Source: Chloranthus sessilifolius (taxonomy: Eukaryota; Streptophyta; Magnoliopsida; Chloranthales; Chloranthaceae). From it: a DNA stretch of 64,000 bases. Below the pieces are notes generated by a model. The model was not told where the DNA came from and made no database searches. It worked only from the letters and a program-made list of their open reading frames with translations. This document shows, in pieces, positions 32,723 through 42,960 of the stretch. Numbering within the stretch: the first letter of the stretch is position 1; each line of letters starts with the position of its first letter. The stretch covers positions 72,387,597 to 72,451,596 of the forward strand of contig CM037590.1 of assembly GCA_021018995.1 (NCBI GenBank), read 5' to 3'. A program made the translations under genes and the position numbers.

Positions 32723-34088
32723 GTAAAAATGGCATGATAGCTTGGTTGAGAGCGAGCTTGCTGTTCTGAATTGCCTCAGGTTGTCCCGCCTTTCCTCTCT
32801 CCTTGCTATCCCTCTGTTGCCCAACCTGCTGCAGGTGGCTTTGGCGTCGTGGGACCATAGGGCCCATGTCTTTAGATTTGGGTCTAGGGAGTTGACCCCA
32901 ACCCTGGAAGAGCTGGCCTCTGTTACTGGCTTGAAGATGCATCGAGGCCTCGCAAAAGTGGTGCCCAAATCGGGGTACGCAAAGGCGGTCCACATGGTTC
33001 TCGGTTAAAAAAAGGGTGGTTATGAGAAATGTTTCGCCGGAGGGCCCACCAAGTGTTCGGTGAAATTCCTGAGAGAACTTTTCGACGACCCAAGTCTCCG
33101 AAAGTTGCCCATTCTAGATCCTTTCAACGTAAAGGCCTTCGCCCTTTATTTGTTGTCGGAAGTTCTCTTCTTTACTGGGGGCCAGACCTTTTCCCTTTGG
33201 CTGTGCAATGCCTTGACTGAGTTGGAGGGAGGCCGCTCATTGGTGCACCTAGTCTTGACTGAGATGTATCGGGGCCTGGATGCCTCGGCCTCGGGCCGGG
33301 TTGGGATTCTCAGCGAGAGCCTGCTCCTTGTTCAGATTTGGCTAGGAGAGCATTTGGCTATCATGGGGCATGTGCCGAGATTGTGCTTGATAAGAGGGGA
33401 CGTGGCTCGGGGCTTTCTGATCTGGTGCCTGAGATTGCCTCATGGGAGCGCCGAGGAGCTGAGTACGTGGCTATCAGATGCGGAGCTGATCTGGCAGCTT
33501 CCCTGGTTGGATGGTACCTTTCCGATTGTCCGCTCTCGAGATTGTGAGGGTATCACCCTATTGGGGTTGACTGGTAGCACATATTATTTCCCATCTCGGG
33601 TGCTTCGTCAGTTTGGGTATACTCAACATGTGCCATGCTCTGTGAGGCCACCTTTGTGCTCTCTGATATTTTCTCGGGGTTCTCTCAGTGATCTCGACCG
33701 CATAGCCACCCTCTGGGAGACCCGCCAATCAGCGCACATGTGCAGCTTAGTTCAGGGGGGCGTCGTCTCTCCTGATTACGAGGTTTGGCTGGTATCTGAG
33801 GAATTACCTACCCCTAGCCCAGTTTCGGTAGATGTGATAGAGACGGGGCCTTGGCCATGTAAGGAAGCGATGCTTCGGACCAGGATCGAGTCTCTTTCTG
33901 TAGAGAGGCTGGCTTTGACCGAGGCTTTGGAGAAAGAAAGGGTCAGAGCGGAGATTGCAGAAGTGAGAGCTGCCACAGCCGAGAGTGAGGTTCTTCGGTT
34001 GACTGGGCTTTTGACTGAGTCTCGCAGCGCAGCTAGAGCTTCACGGAGATGGCAGAAGAGTCTTCATGGTAGGTGGATGTCTGATTGA
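32723..34088 (+). pseudogene. inner antisense gene: DUF7745-like domain plus coiled coil
   Basis: One frame runs from about 32723 to the TGA at 34086-34088 with a single stop (TAA 33006-33008): roughly 450 codons. The N-terminal half reads LLAIPLLPNLLQVALASWDH, then HVFRFGSRELTPTLEELASV, TGLKMHRGL, FNVKAFALYLLSEVLFFTGG, LVHLVLTEMYRGLD, ESLLLVQIWLGEHL, and YYFPSRVLRQFGYTQHVPCS. This pattern ('W.....F.FG..el.PTleE...l.Gl', a hydrophobic membrane-like helix block, 'LLq.WL.eHL') resembles the plant DUF7745 family often found beside gypsy pol. The last 70 residues (EALEKERVRAEIAEVRAATA and onward) form a coiled coil. No ATG precedes the frame, so the start may be spliced or lost. Function unknown. 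A relative of the plant mobile domain fold is an alternative, since RQFG..Q.vP also ends PMDs. Confidence 0.6.
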
Positions 34089-35723
34089 AATGCCCGCGAG
34101 GACTCTCTGCTTGCAGAGATTAGCGCTTTGAAGCGTGCTCCCTGCCCTTGACCTGTTCCTGCACATATCATAGATCATATACACGGAGGGGAGGAATGCC
34201 CCCTAACAGAGATCTCTTTTTGGGTTACTTTTCTTCTCTTTTTTTTGTTGTTATATATATACAGATATATATTTTTTTTTTGGTTTTTTTTTTTCTTTTA
34301 TCTGTAAAGAAAGCAGCAAAATAGAAAGTGTGTCATGTCGTTATCTTTTTGGGACGTGACACTCCGCATGTAATACTGTAAGAAATGGAATGAAATCTAT
34401 ACATACATATATTTTTCGTTTTTCGACTTTTTCCTTTGTATGTTTCGCAATGTAAGGCTTTTTATGGAGATTTTCTCCACAGTGTGGGGCTTTTTATGGG
34501 AAAGGGAAATCTATTATCTTTTTTGAAATTTTCTCCTCCACAGTGTGGGGCTTTTTATGGGAAAGGGAAATCTATTATCTTTTTTGAAATTTTCTCCCTT
34601 TGGGTCTTTTGTGATGTCGGTAATTACAAGGCCAAATCAGTGGGTCTTTTTTAAGCATGGTCGAACCCTATTCATGAGATACAGGTTTTTCCTTTAAACA
34701 TGGGAAGGTCAGCTTCCTTGGGATTGGTCTAGTCTTCTGTCTTTCCCTTTGGTCATGCGTCAGACGTCGCGGTGGAGATGACATACTTGATCGGGATCTG
34801 ATCTAATTTTCACATGAGTGGCCCATCGAAAAAGGGGGGAAAGGGGGCTCAAGGGATTCAAATTGAAATGGGCGGGCTAGAATAGGTCTTCTCCTAATCT
34901 CTCTTTCCTTGACATTTTTGCTCATAGCGCCCAAAAACGGGTTTTCGCCATGCCTGTCATCCCTGTTTTTACCTGTAGCGCCCTTTCGGGTTTTCACTAC
35001 TTCCATGGGTTCGCTTTCTTACCCCAGGCACCCTTTCAGGTTTTCACCTGGTCCACGTGGGTTCGCTGTTTTTACTCGTGGTGCCTTTTTGGGTTTTCAC
35101 CCCGTCCATCTTGCTTTGAACCCAAATTAATTTTCCTTTTTTTTCTTTTTTTTTTCTTTCCTTTTTTCTTTAGCACCAGAAGGCCACGACATGGACGTCG
35201 ATTTCGTCATAGCCGGCTGAATGAAGTTCTGTGTGGTTTATTGACTTTACTTTACGTCAGAGATGTTATGACGCTTGGACCTTAAAGAGGGCTTTCTTCC
35301 GGGTTGTAATGTGGTCGGGGTTTAAACAGGTTGGGTTTTTCTGAGGATTTGGATCTAAGTTTTGAGTGAATTCTAGATTCGTGGACTCCTCTTTCTTTTC
35401 AAAGGCTTTTTATGCGCCAGTCATTTCTTTTTTCTTGGTCCCCCTCTTTTTTGGTGGGTTTTGCTTTCTTCTTCTTCTTTCTCTTTTTTCTTCTTCTCTT
35501 TTTTTGGTTTGGATTTTCCCTCTTTTCTCTTTTCTCTTTTTCTGTAATTTTGGGAGGGGTATATGAAAGAAATGGTTATTGGCCCGACGTGTGTAGAAAA
35601 AAGGGTGAAGGTTTTTAGGGAATATTTCTTTTGGGCTACTTGTCTTTGAAATGATGGCCTCTTCTATGGGGTCCTTAAGCGGTCACGCATCTACTTTTAT
35701 CAAAACTCACCTTGTCTCAAGAC
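34089..35723. other. inner 3' non-coding region, proximal to integrase
   Basis: T/C-rich on the plus strand with no recognised gene. It contains the 61-bp tandem duplication at 34477-34598. It aligns in patches with 60900-62149 of the third element (for example GTCGAACCC...TTCATG near 34665 and 61120). Confidence 0.5.
34477..34598. repeat. 61-bp tandem duplication
   Basis: Two nearly identical units start at 34477 and 34538 (CCACAGTGTGGGGCTTTTTA...). A shorter degenerate third unit precedes them near 34451. Confidence 0.85.
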
Positions 35724-36815
35724 CTATGAGTAGAACTTGCGGAGGTATCCAGCGTTGATGGGCTCAGGAAAATGGTCTCCATCCATGGTGGCGAGGCGAA
35801 CGGAGTATCCTGGCAAAACCTCTCGGATGACGTAGGGTCCTTCCCAATTCGGCTTAAACTTCCCTCTCGGATCGGTGTGGAGAGACGGGAAAATTTACTT
35901 CAGTACAGTGTCTCCTACCTTTAGATCTCGGCCGCAGACGCGCTTATTGTAAGCACGTGTAATTCTCCTCTATTAGATTTGGGTGTGGCACAAGGCTAGG
36001 AGTCTCTTCTTGTCAATTAAATCCAACTGTTAAAAGCGGGCTCTTTCCCTCTCAGCTTCAAGTAGATGGGATTGCAAAAGGATACGAAGTGACGGTACTT
36101 CGACCTCAACAGGTAGCATGGCCTCGGTTCCGTACACAAGGGAGAATGGCGTTGCCCCTGTAGCGGTACGGATAGACGTTCTATAGGCCCAAAGTGCGAA
36201 GGGTAACTGCTCACTCCAATCTCTGTAAGTAACTACCATCTTCTCTAGGATGCGGATCAGAGTTTTGTTGGCTGCTTATACGGCTCTATTCGTCTGTAGC
36301 CTGTATGGGGATGATCGATGATGCTTGATCTGGAACTGCTCACACAAGGCCCGGATGCGCCAATTAGCGAAATTAGTGCCATTATCAGTGATGATATCTT
36401 TGGGTACGCCAAATCTGCAAATGATGTTGTTCTTGATGAAATTCTCGACATGACTGGCCTTAATGCTCGTATAGGAGGCTACCTCTACCCACTTCGTAAA
36501 ATACTCTACCGCGACGAGGATGAACCGATGCCCGTTGGAAGCCTTAGGATTGATCTTGACGATGACGTCGAGACCCCAGGTGGCAAACGGCCAAGGAGTG
36601 GCCATGCTGTGCAAATCAATGGCTGGAGCATGTATTAGACTGGAGTGTTCTTGGCATTTGTAGCATACGCGTGCTTGCGTGTCGGTCTCCAAAGTGGTCC
36701 AAAAGTATCCCTGCCTTAGGATTTTCTTTGCAAGCATGTGTTCACTGACGTGTGCCCCGCAGACTCCCTCATGGATCTCCTTCATGATCTCAACTGCTTC
36801 TTTCCGGGTTAGGCA
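35724..36815 (-). pseudogene. inner integrase
   Basis: The zinc-binding region is intact in form: HEGVCGAHVSEHML ... CYKCQEH. The core has TWGLDVI (first Asp), DIITDNGTNFAN (second Asp) and NRAV-stop-AANKTL, where GAA (the catalytic Glu) has become TAA at 36276-36278. The C-terminal part reads LPFALWAYRTSIRTATGATP, FSLVYGTEAMLPVEVEVPSL, then KPNWEGPYVIREVLPG and LRKFYS before the stop at 35724. Two more breaks lie near 36030 and 35950. One base change therefore removes both the frame and the catalytic residue. Confidence 0.9.
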
Positions 36816-37640
36816 TCAGAGCAAAATATTGTCGTGAGACCGTCTATACAAGAGATCACCGCAGATGACGTAGTTCGTTGCCAATCGCTGGATGGTGCGT
36901 CTGTCTACCTTCAATGTTCCTTCTGGGATAGTTCGGGTCTCGAGGAAAATCTTGATGTCCGAGAACCAGGGTGGTTCATCATCTAACACTGTAGGTCCTT
37001 CGATCAGGTGACAGAAAGCCGGCTCGTTCCTCTGCTCTATCATGATTGGCTTCATCACAACTCCGTATGGAATCTCAACCATAGAGGCCAGGGTAGCTAG
37101 GGCGTCAGCAAACCAATTCCTTACTCGTGGTACATAGGAGAAGGTGACCTCCTCAAAGCAAGTTACTTGATACTCAAGATGTTCATGGTATGGGATCAGT
37201 TTCTCATCCTTGGTCTTCCAATCTCCGTTGGTCTGGCATATAATTAACTGTGAATCTCCAAAGACCCTAAGGTGAGTTATATTTAGATCAAGAGCCGCCT
37301 GTAAACCAGCTTTACAGGCCTCATACTCGGCCATATTGTTGGTGCATGGGAAGTTCAATTTGATTGAGATGGGTACATGAGATCCTCTTGGCGAGATAAG
37401 AATGGCGCCAACTCCTTGGCCCTCAACATGCGATGCTCCATCAAAGTGCATTACCCAGGACTCCTCTGTTTCCTCTGTATCCTCGTCAGTCATGAACAGA
37501 ATATCCTCATCAGGGAATTCGGTCCTTAGAGGCTCATAGTCCAGCAAAGGGTTCTCAGCAAGATGATCAGCGAGTGCCTGCCCCTTGATTGACTTCTGAG
37601 TGACATAAGTAATGTCAAATTTGGATAGGAGTAGTTGCCA
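36816..37640 (-). CDS. inner second RNase H (aRNH/RVT_3), intact domain
   Basis: An uninterrupted frame of 243 codons from ATG 37547, preceded in frame by FDITYVTQKSIKGQALADHL (tether). Motifs: MHFDGASHVEGQGVGAIL (Asp), CTNNMAEYEACKAGLQAAL (Glu), HLRVFGDSQLIICQ (Asp) and WFADALATLAS (Asp). All four acidic catalytic positions are present, unlike the outer and third copies. It would have been part of the Pol polyprotein, so the ATG is not a real start. Its end runs into the integrase zinc region (LATNYVICGDLLYRR). Confidence 0.85.
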   Translation of the reverse strand, partial: WQLLLSKFDITYVTQKSIKGQALADHLAENPLLDYEPLRTEFPDEDILFMTDEDTEETEESWVMHFDGASHVEGQGVGAILISPRGSHVPISIKLNFPCTNNMAEYEACKAGLQAALDLNITHLRVFGDSQLIICQTNGDWKTKDEKLIPYHEHLEYQVTCFEEVTFSYVPRVRNWFADALATLASMVEIPYGVVMKPIMIEQRNEPAFCHLIEGPTVLDDEPPWFSDIKIFLETRTIPEGTLKVDRRTIQRLATNYVICGDLLYRRSHDNILL

Positions 37641-37880
37641 TCATGCAGTTCGGCCAGTGAGTGCAAGCTTCTCGAATAGGTACTTTAGCGGATCCATCCG
37701 TGCAAGAAGTAGGACAGCTTGGGACAACTGGTAGTGTCGAAGTCTTTGAGTAGCCCATACGAGTGCCAAGCATGCTTTCTCCAGATGGGAAAAGTGCATC
37801 TCGTAATTAGTGAACTTCTTACTCAAGTAATAGATGGCCTGCTCTCTTCTTCCTGTCTCATCATGCTGTCCTAACACAAC
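37641..37880 (-). pseudogene. inner RNase H (first)
   Basis: The frame reads MLGQHDETGRREQAIYYLSK, FTNYEMHFSHLEKACLALVW, LRHYQLSQAVLLLARMDPLK, YLFEKLALTGRTA and stops at 37641. In relatives the frame runs on through ArgWQLLL. A frameshift near 37880 separates it from the RT frame (which ends STTEFSMGCVRTA instead of the usual S...ALGCVLGQ). Confidence 0.85.
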
Positions 37881-38944
37881 CCATGGAAAACTCTGTTGTT
37901 GATAGGTACATTATCAGAGGTCTATCAGGTACATGCGATACTAATACTGGAGGTTTCAGGAGGTAACCCTTAATCTTGTCGAATGTATCTTGGTAGTCAC
38001 CATTCCATTCAACCGGTGAGTCCTTTCTTAGTAGTTTGAAGATTGGTACACATATCGGAGTTAACTGTGCAATGAATTGGCTGATGTACTGGATTCTGCC
38101 TAAAAAGCCTCTGACTTCCCTCTCTGTAGATGGTGGAAGCATTTCAGTGATGGCCTTGATCTTGGTCGGATCGACCTCGATCCCTCTCCTACTGACAATA
38201 AAGCCCAACAACTTTCCTGACATAGCGCTGAAGGCGCACTTCTTGGGGTTCAACCCCAACCTATACTTTCTCAACCTCTCGAATAGCTTCTGAAGGTTTA
38301 TCAAGTGGTCCTCCCTTTCTGGTGATTTGGCAATCATGTCGTCGACATATACTTCGATCTCTTGGTGCATCATGTCGTGGAACAGGGCCGTCATTGCTCT
38401 TTGATAGGTTGCCCCAGCATTCTTCAGCCCGAAAGGCATTACTTTGTAGCAGAAGGTTCCCCAGGGGTAATGAACGCTATCTTCTCGCGATCAACCTCTA
38501 CCATATTTATCTGATTGTATCCTGAGAATCCATCAATAAATGAGAGCATTCCATGCTTTGCAGTATTATCGACCAGGATATCGATGTGGGTAATGGAAAG
38601 TAGTCCTTAGGGCTTGCCTTATTGAGATTGCAGAAATCGATACACATTCGAACCTTTCCATCCTTCTTCGGTACGGGGACGATATTGGCCAGCCACTGTG
38701 GATACTTGGATACCATGAGGAAACATGTGTCATGCTGTTTAATGACCTCGTCCTTCACCTTCAACATCCATTCGGGTCGAAGGCATCTCAGCTTCTGTTT
38801 AACCGGCTTAACATCGGGGTAGAGTGGTAACTCATGCTCAACCAGATCGGTATCCAAACCAGGCATGTCTTCATACGACCATGCGAAGACGTCTTGGTAT
38901 GACTGAAGGAAGTCTATCATACCTTTCCTCTCCGTAGGGGACAA
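37861..38944 (-). pseudogene. inner reverse transcriptase
   Basis: Frame 38944-38507 reads MSPTERKGMIDFLQSYQDVF, AWSYEDMPGLD, VKQKLRCLRPEW, MCIDFCNLNKASPKDYFPLP (family: CIDFRNLNKA). The second frame 38439-37861 reads MPFGLKNAGATYQRAMTALF, EVYVDDMIAKS (catalytic YxDD present), KKCAFSAMSGKLLGFIVSRR, REVRGFLGRIQYISQFIAQL. Two single-base shifts break it: an extra C near 38590 in CCCACATCG, and a missing C near 38463 in ACCCCTGGGG. Otherwise every RT block is kept. Confidence 0.9.
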
Positions 38945-39320
38945 CGATGTTCCAATTTTGGTGATTATGGGGACCTCTTTGGTGCCTAAATTGACATCCT
39001 CCGTCTCTTCGACGATTGGGGTAGGGCCATGCTCAAAATTGGCAAATTGTTTGAGGAGCTCATTGGGGAGCTCATCGGTTTGACCTTCCTCGTCCAGACT
39101 CGTGACTCCTACCTCTTCTTATATTTCTACAGGAACGGAGTCGACTTCACGTGGGACGGGTATCACGACATCAATTTTAATTTCATTAGGAATTTTAAAG
39201 GACAATATTTTTGGAATTGGTATTTTTTCTATTTTTATGGTCTTTTGCATTTTTTTGGAGGTCAGCCCCTAGCGAGGTGGATCTCTATATATACACGGTA
39301 GAGTGTTCCAAAGGCTAACC
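38945..39320 (-). pseudogene. inner linker upstream of RT
   Basis: Minus strand reads DEEGQTDELPNELLKQFANF, HGPTPIVEETEDVNLGTKEV, joined in frame to the RT start. Before that is a Lys/Ile-rich stretch (PPKKCKRP, IEKIPIPKILSFKIPNEIKI, about 39170-39265), the positional match of the outer Lys-rich tract at 11065-11150. Confidence 0.6.
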
Positions 39321-40870
39321 TCACTTTTTACAGGTTATTTTTTTTGGGGAGTCGGTGTCGTTTTCACGGTATTTGGCGGTTCCGAGGAGTTGGGGCACGA
39401 ATGCCCAGTTACTCACCTGCGAGGCTTGGCCTTTACCTCTTTGATTGGGAGCGACATCGATAGGCTCTTGCAGTTCCTCCCTCAACATATTTACAGAGGG
39501 ATCCTCTGGGACCCTGTCCTCTATGGTTAGGATGGGCCCAGAGTGGCTGGTGCTAGAGTGATGGGTGGACCGGAGAACTTCTTCCTCGAATAAGGAAAGG
39601 GCGGCTAAGTCCATTTTGAAGTATGGGGGGATGATGTAGGGATTGGTGGGGTGGAAGGAATCAGGCTTATGTGGGGTAACCCTCGCCTCCCCATTTCGAT
39701 CAATTTTTACTACCCCGACGTTCACAAAGGTTTCACGGATGTGGGGGCGAGCGTGAGGTTCCTCTTCCAAGATGATTCCTCTGGCCTTGGCGACTGCTGC
39801 GGCTCTCATCTTTTCCTTGGTCTCTATGACTTCTTCTTCTCTGGGCCTATAGCCCAAGCCAAATTTGGTTTGTTGCCCCTTGGCCTTGACGGGGTCTCTT
39901 CTTCCTTGGAGGCGTGGGCCCAGCCCTTTCCCTTTTTTATGGCCCCATCTGTGGAGCATGAACACAGCTGCATCCATTCCTCCCCCAATTTTATCCGGGG
40001 TCTTTTCAGTTGGTCCGAGGGTGACGGTTGAGAAGTCATACTCGAATCGATGAAGATCGGCGTCCTCTACTGTGTGCAGTATGTTCAGCACTTTCGGATT
40101 CTCAATGTGCAGAGTGCTTCTCTCCCTATCTTCTCTGCTCTCGCCCAAGATGGTGAAAATTTTTCCTTCCGAGATGAATTGGAGCTTTTGGTGCAGGGTA
40201 GACGGTATTGCTCCGAGCTTATGTATCCATGGCCGGCCCAACAACAGATTGAAAGTAGACTTGATGTCCATCACCTGAAAGGGGGTGGTGAAGGTTTGCG
40301 GCCCGAGGATCAGGTCGAGGTCTACTTCTCCTATGATTTCTCTTCTGGTGTTGTCGAATCCCCGGGCACTTGATATGGATGGCCGGAAGGTGTCGGGGTT
40401 CGCCCCAATTTTGATTGCCGTCCTTAGAGGGCATACGTTCAATGCCGACCCGTTGTCGATTAGGACCAACGGCACCACCAAGTTTCCTACTTCCACTGTT
40501 ATATTCAAGGGCTTAGAGTGGTCATTCCCCTCGATTGGTAGGTCCGCATCAGTGAATGAGATGGCATTTGGGGCTAACACTTGCCCTATTATTTCTCCTA
40601 CTTCATCTGAAGTTACGTGAGTGGAGACATGTGAATCTTTGACTGCTCCCATCAGGGCTTGGAAGTGGAGGGGGGATGTGATTAACAAGTCCCACATAGT
40701 AATATGTGCAGGTGTTCTCTTGAGCTGCGTCTCTAGTATGTGCTCTCTGGCCATTTTTTCAAAGGGATTCCCTGCGGCTTGTTCTTTCTTCTTCTCTTCT
40801 CCTCTAACGGCCCCTGATGTTTCTGGCTGTGTGAAAATCCGGCCTGACCGGATAACAAATTCAATAGCCT
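39321..40870 (-). CDS. inner protease with G-patch
   Basis: A 477-codon open frame from 40754. Residues 1-35 hold the pre-protease helix (QLKRTPAHITMWDLLITSPL). The retropepsin core follows: NAISFTDADLPIEG, NLVVPLVLIDNGSALNVCPL (active site Asp-Asn-Gly where most have Asp-Ser/Thr-Gly), and FNLLLGRPWIHKLGAIPST. A G-patch comes at about residues 275-315 (RWGHKKGKGLGPRLQ ... FGLGYRP). The rest (residues 340-477) is linker. It is part of Gag-Pol, so the ATG is formal. The frame is intact. Confidence 0.85.
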
Positions 40871-42072
40871 CCTCTTAGTTGCACCTGGCATTCATGTCTG
40901 TCTGTTCATAGCTTAATGGCACTTGATGCGGGTCATAGGCAGGATTCGTCCCACCAGGTTGACTCCAGTGGGGGGCAGAATGGTAGTGGTGGGAATTGGC
41001 AGGGTTGAATTTGTGGGTGCACGAGGGGCCTGTACAGGTATTACCTGAGCTTGGTAAGACCAATGGTGATTGGGAGCAGGTGATAAGGGGATTGGGTGAG
41101 GGGTTGCTTGCTTGGGTGGCGGTGGAGTTGGGTTGGGGCCAAAATAACAAAGGGATGGTGGGAGTGTGACTGGGATGGAGGGATGGAGAGATGTCTGAGG
41201 TGCGGGTGGAGCGGGGTGATAGGGATATGAAGGGTTTGTATAGGGGGTGGCATGGTGGGGTGATGATGGGTTTGTGGATGAAATGGGGTAGATGGGGGAT
41301 GATGGTGTTGTGCATGGAGCGGGGTGATTTGGGGATGGCAGAATAGTGTATTGGGTGGTGGAATGGGATAACTTGGGGACGGTGGAGTAGTGTATGGGGT
41401 GGAGAGATTTGAGGGTGTGTATGGGGTAGGATAATATGGGGATGGCGAAGTTGTGTATGGTATGGGATGATTTGGGTGTGACGGAGGGGTGTATGGGGTA
41501 AATTGGGCGTGGGGTGGATATGCGTATGATTGCGGCGGGGCTGTGCCCGTTTGGATTTGATAGGCGGGAGCAGGGGTGGAAAAATACTGCCCTAAATCTA
41601 AGGGCTCCTCTTGGTATGCCGGTGTGGGGAAATAATCGGCTAGATACAACGGCTCGATCACCCCAACAGATAGTTCATCTTCGTTCGACCTAGGGAGTGA
41701 AAATTCCTCTTGATTACAGATGTAATTCGAAGGGTCAAACTCTTCTTCTTCCTCCTCTATCCAATGTATGTTAGGCCTGAGGCCTCTTGGGTGCGGTGGT
41801 AGAGGGGCTTGATGGATATTCTGATTCTGCCCTTGAGGAAGTGGCGGGGGAATGATTTTTCCTGCCTCTATCAGATCTTGGATCGCGTGCATTAATGGGA
41901 AGCACCGGTTCGTAGGGTGACCCGATCCCTGGTGGAAATTGTAGTACAGATTCAGATCATAGTTCCTCGATATGGGATGGGGTGGCGGGCGAGGTTGGAG
42001 TAAATTGACCAGGCCTTTCTGTAGCAATGCCGGCAATAAGACACTCAAGGATTGCCCCAACGGTGTAAACAC
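40871..42072 (-). pseudogene. inner gag C-terminal: zinc-knuckle-like motif and Pro-rich repeats
   Basis: The 343-codon frame 42072-41041 begins near NYDLNLYYNFHQGSGHPTNR, then CFPLMHAIQDLIEAGK. This is the Tat zinc-knuckle-like motif with one Cys replaced by Tyr (YYNFHQ). After an acidic part (WIEEEEEEFDPSNY) come about 200 residues of Pro/Thr/Tyr/His-rich repeats (YPTPYTP, STPYTTPPS, HPQTHHHP). A shift near 41050-41315 moves on to a related Pro-rich frame. Confidence 0.75.
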
Positions 42073-42359
42073 TCGTTCAAATCATGCTTTCATCTGCTCC
42101 TAGGTGAACGGGGCTCTTGGTCCGTTGCTTGGCCTTGGTACTTGCTCGGAACGGGCCGGGGGTGGTTGTGTAACTTGGAGTTGTATTGGGGGGGCATTGG
42201 TATTGGCCTGGGGGTAAACAATGTTCTGTACCTCTGTCCCTGGTCTTCTTTCAATTCTTGGTTCGGCAGCTTTTCAAACCCTGGTGGCCCTCATAATACA
42301 TTCCTTTCTAACTCGCCTCTAATGGCATCTTCGCAACGATTGGCATTTTCGACCGATCA

Positions 42360-42960
42360 AGAAAACTAGACGTCACGATATACTAAAAATCTATGATGAC
42401 TGGGAGGGCTCCCTTAGTTATCAATTCAATCTGCTCATCATCAGGAATCCGATGAGTTACCTGAATGGCTAATGCCCTCCACCTTCCCAAGTAAGCACTG
42501 AATGTTTCATCATGTCTTTGCTTTAGACGGGCCAAATCTGACTTCCTTGGTTCTATGTCCATGTTATAGACATACTGCTCTTGAAATAATCGTGTCAGAT
42601 CTTTCCAATTTTTTATCATGGAAGGTTCCAGGGATGTGAACCATCTCAGTGCTGGACCCATTAGACTTTTTTGGAGCACTTTGATGAGGAGTCATTCATC
42701 TCCGCCATACTGGCACATATACCCACAGTAAGATTTTAAATGGGCGATGGGGTTGCCAGTGCCATTATACTTATCGAATACTGGCATCTTAAATTTCTAT
42801 GGCAGGGGGACATCGGAGAACAGACATAGGTCTGAAAAGTCTGTTGAATGCAGTTCTACTCCTCCCATCTTCATTAGTTGCTTTTGTATTCTGTCTATTG
42901 GTTCTTTCAACTGTTCTGATTCTTTTGAGGCTATAGTGGGGACTGCTTCCCCCTGATTTT
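42360..42960 (-). pseudogene. inner gag, capsid core
   Basis: Minus strand reads LKEPIDRIQKQLMKMGG, FKMPVFDKYNGTGNPIAHLK, SYCGYMCQYGGDE, then (frame 42679-42383) LQKSLMGPALRWFTSLEPSM, WKDLTRLFQEQYVYNMDIEP, RHDETFSAYLGRWRALAIQV. This is the full Retrotrans_gag pattern. Stops at about 42797 and 42690 and a shift after 42383 break it. Confidence 0.85.

Noticed and set aside
34909..35285. Plus-strand frames with Phe/Leu-rich sequence, possible membrane protein
   Set aside because: The hydrophobicity comes from T-rich DNA of the 3' non-coding region. The matching part of the third element is not open in the same way.
39651..40031. Plus-strand frames overlapping the inner protease
   Set aside because: They are shadows of the 477-codon protease/G-patch frame on the minus strand.
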